Positions 17,530 to 26,190 of a DNA stretch of 64,000 nt are shown here, piece after piece (position 1 is the stretch's first letter; every line of letters starts with the position of its first letter). A program made the position numbers and the translations under genes. The DNA comes from an uncultured Burkholderiales bacterium (GTDB lineage: Bacteria > Pseudomonadota > Gammaproteobacteria > Burkholderiales > Eutrophovitaceae): positions 57,758 through 121,757 of the forward strand of contig CATOSA010000026.1 of the NCBI GenBank assembly GCA_951812315.1, in the 5' to 3' direction. The notes beneath the pieces were generated by a model. That model ran no database searches. It was not told the DNA's origin and saw only the letters and a list, made by a program, of their open reading frames with translations.

Positions 17530-17813
17530 CTCTCCCCTTGATTAAATCAGTTCGCGTGGCCGACCCATATCCCCGACCAGTAGGGCATCACTCGCCGTTT
17601 ATTGTCGCGAGTGAACGGCCGACCATGATGCTAAGCAGTCAAACTTACCACAGATTTGCCAGTTGGCGTGACAACGTTATCTATAAATTCAGGGTGTGAC
17701 AACCCACATTTAAATCGAAAACCGCGATGAGTTGATGACGCGCATTCAAACCCTGTAGATTGACACAAGCCCCGCCCGACGATTTGCAGCCCAATCCTGA
17801 TCCACTAGGGCCG

Positions 17814-18092
17814 TTACCACGCCAGCCGCCGAATGGTAACGTCGCTTCGTAGGCGACTACGGCAAGCAAGAATTACCCCTTTTGAGCTTTCCTGTGCTGA
17901 AAGCGCTTGTTCAGAGTAAACAAGACCGTCGACTTCACCGCGAACGAGCTTGCACTTGCAGGCACCGCAGTTTCCGCTCTCGCAACTGTAGGCGAACGGA
18001 ATTCCGCCTGACAACAGCGCAGCAAGCAGCGTTACGCCGGGGCGTGCGGCGATCTTGCGATCGAGGTCTTCGATGGTAATCTCGAAATCCAT
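17814..18092 (-). CDS. orphan plant-type 2Fe-2S ferredoxin domain protein
   Basis: A 92-residue protein with the [2Fe-2S] signature CESGNCGACKCKL (Cys near residues 36, 41 and 44) and the fourth ligand in ILACRSRL near residue 76. The sequence matches the N-terminal domain of CDP-6-deoxy-3,4-glucoseen reductase-like electron-transfer flavoproteins, which normally continue into FAD and NAD domains after SDVTIRR. Here the protein stops at RRLAW, exactly where the linker to the FAD domain would begin. It is either a free-standing ferredoxin or a reductase cut short. No FAD or NAD domain is readable in the 280 bases downstream, so a deletion rather than a point mutation would be needed. Confidence 0.75.
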   Translation of the reverse strand: MDFEITIEDLDRKIAARPGVTLLAALLSGGIPFAYSCESGNCGACKCKLVRGEVDGLVYSEQALSAQESSKGVILACRSRLRSDVTIRRLAW

Positions 18093-18246
18093 GTCTATAT
18101 CTGGCTGGTCCAGCTGCCCATAGGCTCACATCCACATTCAACGCCCAGGCAAGATGTTTGGGTGATCGCCTTGCGTAGGTCCGGAGAAACAATTGCGTGG
18201 CTAGCGCACTCCTTTAATTCACCGGCAAACAGCCTACTGGATCAAA

Positions 18247-18669
18247 TCAGTCGAATTCCCTCACCGCCCCCCGCAGTTGCTTGGTTGTCGCTCGAATTTT
18301 CTTTGCTTCGAGGCGGCGCTTTTTTGCCGCCTTGCTCGGCGCCGTGGGTTTGCGCGCCTTCGGGCTGATCGACGCGGCCTGAATCAGATCAATCAGCCTT
18401 TGCAGCGCATCGTCGCGGTTGCGGGCCTGCGATCGAAAGCGCTGTGCCTGTATCACCAGGATGCCGTCGCTGGTCATGCGGCTGCCGGCCAGACGTCGCA
18501 ATCGTGCCTTGACTTCTGCGGTCAGCCGATGCGTGTGCGTAACATCAAAGCGCAACTCCACCGCGCTGGATACCTTGTTCACATTCTGGCCGCCCGGTCC
18601 GGACGCGCGCACGAAATGCCAGCGCAGCTCCGTTTCTGAAAGGGAAATCCGATCGTTGACGTAAATCAA
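18247..18669 (-). CDS. arfB: alternative ribosome-rescue factor ArfB (peptidyl-tRNA hydrolase)
   Basis: A 140-residue RF-1 domain protein. The GGQ motif sits in ASGPGGQNVNKVSSAVELRF near residues 23-42 and would hydrolyse peptidyl-tRNA in the ribosome centre. The C-terminal tail, from about residue 108, is rich in Lys/Arg (KARKPTAPSKAAKKRRLEAK), as required to enter the empty mRNA channel of a stalled ribosome. There is no codon-recognition domain, which separates it from RF1/RF2. The length equals that of E. coli YaeJ. It stands alone between the ferredoxin ORF and the divergently transcribed PQQ dehydrogenase. Confidence 0.92.
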   Translation of the reverse strand: MIYVNDRISLSETELRWHFVRASGPGGQNVNKVSSAVELRFDVTHTHRLTAEVKARLRRLAGSRMTSDGILVIQAQRFRSQARNRDDALQRLIDLIQAASISPKARKPTAPSKAAKKRRLEAKKIRATTKQLRGAVREFD

Positions 18670-18945
18670 AATCTGTCTCTAGGTCGATTGATAATCTGTC
18701 GTTGGATCCTGCTGATTGTGCGCTGCACCAGAACAAATTTGGCAAATTACCGAATTTCTTCTTCGTATTAGTGGTGTTCGACTTGCCAACGCTCTGCCTA
18801 ACGGCTACATTTGCAACGGGTTTCTCTAGCCGTTTCAACAGTTGCACAACACAAGCCAACTGGTGGACTGGCTCAGGGAGGATCTAATCTTATATTTATT
18901 GATTGGGCTTGAGCCCATATTTCGATAACGCAACGGGAGAGAGTT

Positions 18946-20706
18946 ATGAAACGCTGGACACGCGTAGGGGTCAAGGCCCTTTCTGCGGCAGCCTTCCTAG
19001 GCTTTGCTTCTCAGGCAGTGGCAGCAGATGTCACCTGGGACAGGCTTTTGAACGCTGACAAAGACCCGAATAACTGGGTAATGTATCACGGAGACTTCAC
19101 CGGCTGGCATCACAGCGGCCTTGATCAAATCAACACTTCCAACGTCGGCGATCTGCGCATGGCATGGCAGCACATTCCGTCATCCAGCAAGCGCGGAATT
19201 CAGTCCTTCCCGCTGGCAGTTGACGGTGTTCTTTATTACACGAGTTCTTCAGGCGAAATCTGGGCCCTCAACGGCGCCAGTGGTGCACTGATTTGGCACT
19301 ACAAAGCAAAGATTGACATTGAACGCGCCGAAGGCACCTTCTACAACCCGTATAACCGTGGTCTGGCAATCGCCTACGGCAAAGTTTATATCGCAACGAC
19401 CGACGGCCGCGTGATCGCACTCGACAAGCGTGACGGCAAGGTTGTCTGGGACAACGAAATCATGTCCGTTGCCAAGGGTAACAAAGGCTTCACTGGCGCA
19501 CCGCTCGTGGTCAAGGGCAATGTTATCGTCGGCGCAAACGGCGGCGAGTTGTCCGGCTGCTGCGGACCGATCTTCGCAGTTGATGCGGAATCAGGTGAAG
19601 TTGCATGGCAATTCGACACCATCGGTGGCGATCAGCGTTCGCGCGATTCCTGGGGCAATGACTCCTGGAAGATCGGTGGTGGCGGCGGCTGGATGACCGG
19701 CAGCTACGATGCCAAGACCAACACCGTGTGGTGGGGTACTGCCAATCCGGCACCTGACTATGACTACATTGGCGAAGACTGGATGAATGCTGGTCCGCGC
19801 CCGGGTCTGAATCTGTACAGCTCTTCGGTCGTCGTTCTTGACGCCGACAGTGGCGAATTGTCAGCCTACTTCCAGGAAATGCCGCATGACGCGTGGGACT
19901 TTGACTCCGCGACTGGCGAATTCCTGCTGCTGTCCAAAGGCAGCAGGCGCTACATGGTCCACCCGAACAAGGGCGGCATCGTGTTTGTCTACAACCCCGA
20001 CTCAGTTGGCGGTGGTAACGAGCTTGACGTAGACAACGCCTACATGGTTGGTGAGACCTACAACTACATCAAAGGCGTGACCAGAGACGGTCGCTTGGTC
20101 GGTCGTCGTGAATTGCCTGAAGGCAAGCACACCGACGTCTGCCCGGCTATTGATGGCGCGCTGTCATGGAACACCGGCGCATTCAACCCGGCACTCGGCC
20201 TTCACTACCAGGTTACTCAGGAATTCTGCTTCGACATCGAAGTGGTTAACCCTGAGCGTCCGGATGACTTCTCGGGCCAGGCTTACTTCGGCGCAAGCTG
20301 GACTTCCAAGCCGCCCAAGCAGAAAGTTGACGGCACGCCGGTAGACGCCGCGTACGGCACACTGCAGGCGCGTGACCCGCTGTCCGGAAATCTCAAGTGG
20401 CGCGTCGAGTTCAAGTACCCGGTACTTGCCTCACTGCTGTCCACCAAAGGCAACCTGCTGTTCGTACCTGGTGCCGATGGCATGTTCAGCGCATTTGATT
20501 CACGTAACGGCAAGTTGCTGTGGCAACACAACAACGGTCTTGGCCACCACGGTGGCACGATCTCCTACATGGCCAAAGGCAAGCAGTACATCGCTGTCGT
20601 AACCGGTTGGGGCTCACACGTAGCGGGCAACTTCCCGGGGCTGTTCGGTCATCCGTTCACGGCCATGCCGACTGACGCGGGCACACTGATGGTGTTCTCG
20701 CGCTGA
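18946..20706 (+). CDS. periplasmic PQQ-dependent alcohol dehydrogenase
   Basis: A 586-residue quinoprotein with a Sec signal (AAAFLGFASQAVAADV). The eight-bladed propeller carries repeated tryptophan-docking segments such as GKVVWDNEI, GEVAWQFD and GKLLWQHNN. There is no C-terminal haem domain, so electrons must go to a separate cytochrome; one is encoded immediately downstream. The catalytic Asp region is HDAWDFDSA with D318 and a second Asp at D320. This DxD arrangement is associated with lanthanide-using enzymes, whereas calcium enzymes such as MxaF have Ala at the second position. The usual vicinal Cys pair before VNRG is absent (residues 133-139 read YNPYNRG), while a Cys pair occurs at C205-C206. 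An RBS-like GGGAGAGAG precedes the ATG. The substrate is unknown. Confidence 0.88.
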   Translation: MKRWTRVGVKALSAAAFLGFASQAVAADVTWDRLLNADKDPNNWVMYHGDFTGWHHSGLDQINTSNVGDLRMAWQHIPSSSKRGIQSFPLAVDGVLYYTSSSGEIWALNGASGALIWHYKAKIDIERAEGTFYNPYNRGLAIAYGKVYIATTDGRVIALDKRDGKVVWDNEIMSVAKGNKGFTGAPLVVKGNVIVGANGGELSGCCGPIFAVDAESGEVAWQFDTIGGDQRSRDSWGNDSWKIGGGGGWMTGSYDAKTNTVWWGTANPAPDYDYIGEDWMNAGPRPGLNLYSSSVVVLDADSGELSAYFQEMPHDAWDFDSATGEFLLLSKGSRRYMVHPNKGGIVFVYNPDSVGGGNELDVDNAYMVGETYNYIKGVTRDGRLVGRRELPEGKHTDVCPAIDGALSWNTGAFNPALGLHYQVTQEFCFDIEVVNPERPDDFSGQAYFGASWTSKPPKQKVDGTPVDAAYGTLQARDPLSGNLKWRVEFKYPVLASLLSTKGNLLFVPGADGMFSAFDSRNGKLLWQHNNGLGHHGGTISYMAKGKQYIAVVTGWGSHVAGNFPGLFGHPFTAMPTDAGTLMVFSR

Positions 20707-20747
20707 TCTCTGAGGCCTAGCGCCAAAGAAGTCAGAAAGAAGTGAAG

Positions 20748-20780
20748 ATAGGGCGGGGTTTATCCCCCGCCCTATTTTTT
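20748..20780 (+). terminator. intrinsic terminator after the PQQ dehydrogenase
   Basis: A GC-rich hairpin with arms ATAGGGCGGGG and CCCCCGCCCTAT around a TTTAT-type loop, followed by a T-run (ATTTTTTCG). It separates the dehydrogenase transcript from the cytochrome gene, which would then be expressed from its own promoter or by partial read-through. Confidence 0.85.
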
Positions 20781-20946
20781 CGTGCGGTGCAATTACAAGA
20801 ATTTGCCTAGCGCCCAGGGAACGCTTTTCAAGCACCATTATCAAAGCTACAGGTTTGGAGCAATGATGGATGGCTGCACGTTAAAATGGTCGGTAGCCGT
20901 CCGGCGAAGCACTTACAAGCCGTATAAGAGAATCCGGGAGACACTG

Positions 20947-21321
20947 ATGTATCAAGATTTCAAATTGACGCGGATTGTCGCGTCAGCAATTTTTGCGGCG
21001 ATTGCCCTCGCCCCTTTTCCGCAACACGCAATGGCCGAGGACGATCCGACGGAAATCGCGGCCGCAATCGTTGACGAGCAGTACAGCGAGCACAAAATGG
21101 ACGTCAAACGCCTGTTTGCATCACGTTGCAGCTGGTGTCATCAGGGTTATGGCATGGTGCAGGCTGACGGCCCGCAACTGGCCGGCACGGACAAAAGCCG
21201 CGACCAGGTGCTGCATGTGATTGCACGCGGCAAGAGCCCCATGCCGGGCTTTCGCAAGCAACTGAAGCCCCATCAGATGGACGCTCTTGCGGATTACATC
21301 CTGGCGTTACCTTCCGAGTAA
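20947..21321 (+). CDS. periplasmic mono-haem cytochrome c
   Basis: About 124 residues from the ATG at 20947, preceded by an RBS-like GGGAG. The longer open frame to 20782 overlaps the terminator region and is not used. A signal peptide (IFAAIALAPFPQHAMAEDD) leads to one haem-binding CxxCH (ASRCSWCHQGYG). A likely axial Met lies in GKSPMPGFRKQL, and a DALADYILAL C-terminal helix completes a class I cytochrome c. Its position beside a haem-free PQQ dehydrogenase suggests it is the electron acceptor, analogous to XoxG/MxaG or cytochrome c550 of other quinoprotein systems. No MxaJ/XoxJ homologue is next to it. Confidence 0.87.
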   Translation: MYQDFKLTRIVASAIFAAIALAPFPQHAMAEDDPTEIAAAIVDEQYSEHKMDVKRLFASRCSWCHQGYGMVQADGPQLAGTDKSRDQVLHVIARGKSPMPGFRKQLKPHQMDALADYILALPSE

Positions 21322-21403
21322 ATAGTGCACCGGCGAATCACCATCACGCCGGACGAACCACAAGACGCAGTTGAAACATTCTTCATGAGCGCAGCGCAAT
21401 CGC

Positions 21404-21775
21404 TCATTGACGCTTCAGCTTGAACTTGATGTCGAATCCATCATATTCGCCGTCGCCTTTCAATATATTACCGTCACTCGTCAGCTGCGAGTCCGCTGCG
21501 AAGACCCCTGGTCCGGTTCCGGAAGCGCTGAACTTGAGCGCTGCGGAACCTTTCTTGACGCGGGAAAGCGGCACGGCGTCATCCCCGAAATTATCCAGAT
21601 TCGTGAACCGAACCTGGCCTTTGCCATCGCCATCGATCTCGAGGAACATCGTGCCGCTGGTCATGCCTCGATACCACGGACCCGACCAGATGCCACTCAG
21701 CCCATCGGCCGTCGCAACAGGCATAAGCGCCATCCAGCCGGCCGCTGCCAGTGCCATCAGGAATGTAATTCGCAT
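21404..21775 (-). CDS. small secreted protein of unknown function
   Basis: A 123-residue product with a clear signal peptide (MRITFLMALAAAGWMALMPV, cleavage likely after ATA). The mature part has alternating hydrophobic and polar residues with many Gly (LSGIWSGPWYRGMTSGTMFL, GKGQVRFTNLDNFGDD), suggesting a small beta-barrel or beta-sandwich. No Cys remain in the mature chain. I do not recognise the family. It lies convergently behind the cytochrome gene, 82 bases away. Confidence 0.7.
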   Translation of the reverse strand: MRITFLMALAAAGWMALMPVATADGLSGIWSGPWYRGMTSGTMFLEIDGDGKGQVRFTNLDNFGDDAVPLSRVKKGSAALKFSASGTGPGVFAADSQLTSDGNILKGDGEYDGFDIKFKLKRQ

Positions 21776-22048
21776 TGTGCTTCCCTTGTTTAGATATTTA
21801 TCAAGTTTGCCAGTGCATGCGAAATCATCGGGATTTGCGAGGATTTTTTTCGTTGTGCCGTTCTTGTTGTGCAGCTATCGTTGTGCACTCGCGAGCGCAT
21901 GCCAATTCCAATTGTACCGACAAGAAACAGGGCCAGTCGGTTCTGCCACCGTATAATCGAACTGTGCTGAACGACTTATAGTGCAGTGCTTCAACATTGT
22001 CGCAATAATCTTGCCGTTAATATTGAAACACTACGCTAATGTAGTGCC

Positions 22049-22612
22049 ATGAAATTTTGCAGTAACTGCGGAGCACGCACTGTCCAGCGCATCCCACCGG
22101 GTGATAATTTACCGCGTGCGGTTTGCGACCAGTGCGATTCCATTCATTATGAGAACCCGCGTCTGATCGTTGGCTGCATTCCCGAGTGGGAGGACAAGAT
22201 TCTGTTGTGCAAGCGCGCAATCGAACCACGCGTTGGCATGTGGACAGTCCCGGCCGGCTTTATGGAAAATGGTGAGACAACCGCCGCCGGCGCACAACGC
22301 GAAACACTCGAAGAGGCGAACGCGCGCGTCGACATCGTCGCACCGTACGCGCTCTACAACATCCCGCATATCAATCAGGTGTATCTGTTGTTTCGCGCCA
22401 GGCTGCTCGACCTTGATTTTTCTGCAGGATCAGAATCGCTGGAAGTCGAGCTGTTCACCGCAGACTCTGTTCCGTGGCGTGAACTGGCATTCGCAACCGT
22501 GCGCAATACGCTCACGCACTATTTCGCCGATCGGCAAGACAAGGAATTTCGTTTCCACATGGGAACGATAGAGCCGATGCGCACAACGCACGATCCGTCG
22601 ACACCCGTCTGA
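22049..22612 (+). CDS. Nudix hydrolase with N-terminal zinc ribbon
   Basis: A 187-residue protein. Four cysteines in the N-terminal ribbon (CSNCG at 4-7 and CDQCD near 30-33) should bind zinc, as in NudC. The Nudix box runs from GFMENGETTAAGAQRE through TLEEANARV. The usual final Gly before the hydrophobic residue is replaced by Asn, a common state in this NudC-like subfamily, while the metal-binding REx2EE acids are present. It hydrolyses a nucleoside diphosphate linked to another group, possibly NAD(H) or ADP-ribose. It is much shorter than NudC (257 aa) because the N-terminal domain is missing. It stands alone. Confidence 0.85.
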   Translation: MKFCSNCGARTVQRIPPGDNLPRAVCDQCDSIHYENPRLIVGCIPEWEDKILLCKRAIEPRVGMWTVPAGFMENGETTAAGAQRETLEEANARVDIVAPYALYNIPHINQVYLLFRARLLDLDFSAGSESLEVELFTADSVPWRELAFATVRNTLTHYFADRQDKEFRFHMGTIEPMRTTHDPSTPV

Positions 22613-22616
22613 TGTC

Positions 22617-22726
22617 GCGCTTTCGACAGCGCGCTTATATATAGCGCCGTTGACGGCGCACCTTCGGCATTGCGCCTTTGGCAGCGCACCTTTTATATTG
22701 CGCCATTGATAGCGCGCCGCAGGCAA
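22617..22726. repeat. four tandem 27-28 bp GCGC-rich repeats
   Basis: Units at 22617-22643, 22644-22671, 22672-22699 and 22700-22726 each begin GCGC, contain a short inverted repeat (clearest in unit 2, GCGCCGTTGACGGCGC) and end in an AT-rich or loosely conserved tail. The consensus is roughly GCGCCnTTGnCAGCGCACCTT followed by seven bases. It directly follows the Nudix stop codon, so the array would lie in that mRNA's 3' end. Confidence 0.7.
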
Positions 22727-22734
22727 GCGTCAGC

Positions 22735-22803
22735 CTAACAAAGCCGGTCCGACCAGCCGAAGAACCGGGCCCACCAGAAAAAGGCCGGCCCGGTTAGCTT
22801 TGT
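22735..22803. terminator. bidirectional hairpin between nudix gene and amt
   Basis: An inner stem AACCGGGCC / GGCCCGGTT (22763-22771 with 22787-22795) is enclosed by an outer pair built from ACAAAGC and GCTTTGT near 22738 and 22797. It lies between two converging genes and could stop transcription from both sides. T-runs are short, so strength is uncertain. Confidence 0.55.
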
Positions 22804-22807
22804 GTTT

Positions 22808-24001
22808 CTACCAGCCAGATTCTTTTTCCGGCGAGCTCGACACTTTGTGAATCGCCAGATCCGTTCCCTCGTACTCCTGCTCTGGCGTCAGCCGAATACC
22901 CACGACCTGCTTCAGAATCCCGTACACGATGAATCCGCCTGCCATCGCGACAAGAATCCCGAGCGCAGTTCCGACCAACTGCGACACGAAGGACACGCCG
23001 CCCAGACCACCCAATGCTTCAAGCCCGAAGATACCGGCGGCGATACCACCCCATGCACCGCACAAGCCGTGCAATGGCCATACGCCGAGCACATCGTCGA
23101 TCTTCCAGCGATTCTGTGTCATCGTGAAAAAAATCACGAACATGCCACCTGCGACAACGCCGGTTGCAAGTGCGCCAAGCGGATGCATGATGTCCGACCC
23201 TGCACAAACCGCGACCAGGCCGGCCAACGGCCCGTTATGCACGAACCCCGGATCGTTGCGACCGACAAAAAGCGCTGCCAGTGTTCCGCCGACCATTGCC
23301 ATCAGTGAATTGAGCGCGACCAGTCCACTGATGCCGTCTATGGTCTGCGCCGACATCACGTTGAATCCGAACCAGCCGACCGTCAGCATCCACGCGCCCA
23401 ACGCCAGAAAAGGAATACTTGACGGCGGATGCGCAGCAATACCGCCACCCTGCTTGTAGCGGCCACGGCGAGCACCGAGCAAAAGGACCGCCATCAACGC
23501 GATCCAACCGCCCATGCCGTGTACCACGACCGACCCTGCAAAGTCGCGCATCGGCGCACCAAAGGCGGACTCAAGCCAGGCCTGCACGCCGTAATTTCCA
23601 TTCCAAATGATGCCCTCGAAAAACGGATAGACAAGCGCAACGAGGGCGGCACTCGCGACCAACTGCGGATAGAACTTTGCACGTTCCGCAATACCGCCCG
23701 AAATAATGGCCGGAATCGCCGCGGCAAAGGTCAGCAGGAAAAAGAACTTGACCAGTTGATAGCCGTTTTGCTCGGCCAGGGTCGACGCGCCAACGAGAAA
23801 ACCGGCCCCGTAAGCAAACGTGTACCCGATCAGAAAATACGCGATCGTCGAAACGGAAAAATCACAGAGAATTTTTACGAGCGCATTGACCTGATTCTTC
23901 TTGCGCACGGTTCCCACTTCAAGGAACGCAAACCCGCCATGCATTGCCAGCACCATGATGGCGCCAAGCAGGATGAAAAGGACATCCGCCGGTGTGTTCA
24001 T
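22808..24001 (-). CDS. amt: ammonium transporter Amt
   Basis: A 397-residue membrane protein with eleven predicted helices, starting without a long signal at MNTPADVLFILLGAIMVLAM. The two pore histidines are recognisable in SVVVHGMGGWIALM and VWPLHGLCGAWGG. The D-containing vestibule segment GGIAERAKFYPQL is also present. It conducts ammonium across the inner membrane. Amt genes usually sit beside glnK, whose product plugs the channel; no PII gene is adjacent here. The protein is somewhat shorter than E. coli AmtB (about 406 mature) and ends EKESGW with TAG. The gene is monocistronic by layout. Confidence 0.93.
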   Translation of the reverse strand: MNTPADVLFILLGAIMVLAMHGGFAFLEVGTVRKKNQVNALVKILCDFSVSTIAYFLIGYTFAYGAGFLVGASTLAEQNGYQLVKFFFLLTFAAAIPAIISGGIAERAKFYPQLVASAALVALVYPFFEGIIWNGNYGVQAWLESAFGAPMRDFAGSVVVHGMGGWIALMAVLLLGARRGRYKQGGGIAAHPPSSIPFLALGAWMLTVGWFGFNVMSAQTIDGISGLVALNSLMAMVGGTLAALFVGRNDPGFVHNGPLAGLVAVCAGSDIMHPLGALATGVVAGGMFVIFFTMTQNRWKIDDVLGVWPLHGLCGAWGGIAAGIFGLEALGGLGGVSFVSQLVGTALGILVAMAGGFIVYGILKQVVGIRLTPEQEYEGTDLAIHKVSSSPEKESGW

Positions 24002-24306
24002 AATTCTCCTCCGTATTATTTTTTGCTGGTGTCGACAACCGCAGCAAGGATATCAGACCCGCCTCGACACACTAATTAGTTGATTTAAGTACGTACTTTT
24101 CTGCGGAGCAGCGCTGGCCGCGCAAATCTTCTAATTCCATTCTCCCGCAACGAAACAAGGGCGCCCCCCTCCTCGTGGCACGATTGTCGCGTTCGGCAAT
24201 GTGTGAATGCCTGCGCAACAACACGCAGGATAGCGCTTTGACGGCACCAGGCAAAGCGCAGCAATGCTTGCTGCCCTTCAACGTTTATCACCAAATACCA
24301 GATCAC

Positions 24307-26115
24307 ATGCCCGGACAAGTCGCACGGAAACCAGTCGCCAACCCTATGGAAGGACGCAAGCTCAGCCTCGACTGGACGATTTCCGAACTTGCAAAAGATG
24401 GCCTTGTCATCGCCGGCGCCGCCAAGAAATTCATGGCCGTGCAACGCAAGCAAAGCGATGATCACCCGTTTGTAATTATCGCGGAGCAAAAATGGAAAGA
24501 TCCGCGAAACCCGAAGAAAGCACTGAGCCTCGAGACGCTCGCCGAAAAATCGGGTTTCCCCTACAAGCACATTGATCCGTTCAAAATCGATTTTGCGTCG
24601 GTGACGAAAGTCATTTCTAACGCTTACGCGACGCGATTCAGAATACTTCCGATCAGCGTGACCAAGACGCAAGCCGTATTCGCGACTTGCGAGCCGTTCA
24701 TGCGTGAGTGGGAAGACGAACTCGCGAAAATTCTGGGTGTGAAGATCTCGCGCGTCGTCGCCAATCCTGTCGACATCAACAATTATCTGGTCGAGTTCTA
24801 CAACCTGGCACGCTCGGTACAAGGTGCCGGCGAGGCGCACGGTGCGGCACTGTCCGATGTCACCAACTTCGAGCAACTCGTTCAGCTTGGCAAAAGCGGC
24901 AATCTTGACGCCAACGACCAGCACGTCGTGCGGCTGGTTGACTGGTTGCTTCAATATGCGTTTGAGCAGCGGGCAAGCGATATTCATATCGAGCCGCGCC
25001 GGGACTTCGCCAACGTCAGGTTTCGCATAGACGGATTACTGCATCAGGTGTATCAGATCCCGATGCTGGTCATCGCACCGATGACCAGCCGCGTCAAGAT
25101 TCTCGGACGCATGGACGTGGTCGAAAAACGCCGCCCGCAGGACGGCCGTATCAAGACCGTCAATGGCGACGGCGACGAAATCGAACTCCGCCTGTCAACC
25201 ATGCCCACCGCATTTGGTGAAAAGCTGGTCATGCGGATATTTAACCCGGGCGTGCTGATGAAGGATTTTGCCGAACTGGGATTCTCGAGACCTGATCGCG
25301 AACGGTGGAAGACGCTCGTCGCCAATCCCAATGGAATTATTCTTGTCACAGGACCGACTGGATCGGGCAAGACAACCACGTTGTATTCGACCCTCAAGCA
25401 GCTTGCCTCGCCAGAAGTCAATGTATGCACCATCGAGGATCCGATCGAGATGATCGAGCCGGCGTTCAACCAGATGCAAGTCCAGTCCGGTATCGGGATC
25501 GATTTCGCGTCAGGCGTGCGCACACTTCTGCGCCAGGATCCGGACATCATCATGGTCGGCGAGATTCGCGATCAGGAAACTGCCGAGATGGCGATACAGG
25601 CAGCACTCACCGGTCACCTCGTATTCAGCACACTGCACACGAACGACGCCGCATCTGCCGTCACCCGGCTGCTCGATATCGGCGTACCTCCGTACCTGCT
25701 TCAGTCGACCATTCTCGCGGTCGTCGGCCAGCGCCTGCTGCGTACGCTTTGCACCAACTGCCAGAAGACGGCAACGATTGATGACGAAACCTGGAACATG
25801 CTGATTCGGCCATGGGAGTCGGAAAGACCATCGGACGTAAAAGAGGCAGGTGGTTGCCTCGACTGCCGCATGACCGGCTATAAAGGGCGCATCGGCATCT
25901 ATGAAATCATGACCATGACAAACGGACTGCATGATTTGATCAAGGAAGGTGCAGACATCGAGGAGATCAATACGCAGAATTACCGGGACGGGATGAAACC
26001 GCTCAGAATCAATGGCGCATTGAAAGCTGCAGCAGGTGTCACGTCAATCGCGGAGGTGCTCACCGTCACCCCGCCGATCACTCATCGCGAAAAAAAGAAG
26101 GATACGGCGACTTAG
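24307..26115 (+). CDS. GspE/PilB-family type II secretion / type IV pilus assembly ATPase
   Basis: About 602 residues if it starts at the ATG at 24307; 24346 is an alternative and the open frame reaches back to 24175. No strong RBS decides. An N-terminal GspE_N domain (WTISELAKDGLVIAGAAKKF) is followed by the motor domain. Walker A is GPTGSGKTTT at about 349-358, the Asp box is near TIEDPIEM, and the Walker B region is RQDPDIIMVGEIRDQETAEM. A His box (LVFSTLHTNDA) and a zinc-binding tetracysteine (C482, C485, C517, C520) are also present. It powers pilus or pseudopilus assembly from the cytoplasmic side. No other secretion or pilus gene is in the window, so it may serve a distant T2SS or be a stand-alone PilB paralogue. 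Confidence 0.88.
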   Translation: MPGQVARKPVANPMEGRKLSLDWTISELAKDGLVIAGAAKKFMAVQRKQSDDHPFVIIAEQKWKDPRNPKKALSLETLAEKSGFPYKHIDPFKIDFASVTKVISNAYATRFRILPISVTKTQAVFATCEPFMREWEDELAKILGVKISRVVANPVDINNYLVEFYNLARSVQGAGEAHGAALSDVTNFEQLVQLGKSGNLDANDQHVVRLVDWLLQYAFEQRASDIHIEPRRDFANVRFRIDGLLHQVYQIPMLVIAPMTSRVKILGRMDVVEKRRPQDGRIKTVNGDGDEIELRLSTMPTAFGEKLVMRIFNPGVLMKDFAELGFSRPDRERWKTLVANPNGIILVTGPTGSGKTTTLYSTLKQLASPEVNVCTIEDPIEMIEPAFNQMQVQSGIGIDFASGVRTLLRQDPDIIMVGEIRDQETAEMAIQAALTGHLVFSTLHTNDAASAVTRLLDIGVPPYLLQSTILAVVGQRLLRTLCTNCQKTATIDDETWNMLIRPWESERPSDVKEAGGCLDCRMTGYKGRIGIYEIMTMTNGLHDLIKEGADIEEINTQNYRDGMKPLRINGALKAAAGVTSIAEVLTVTPPITHREKKKDTAT

Positions 26116-26190
26116 CGAGTCTGGTCCCTCGCTGGTAGAGTGCGTCATTATCAGCCTGTTGAACGCAGGTGACCGATCGCGGAAAACATT

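Noticed and set aside
22617..22726. CRISPR array
   Set aside because: Units are contiguous tandem repeats without unique spacers.
24085..24987. 300-aa minus-strand ORF opposite the GspE-like ATPase
   Set aside because: The ATPase frame has all catalytic motifs; the opposite ORF is an antisense shadow.
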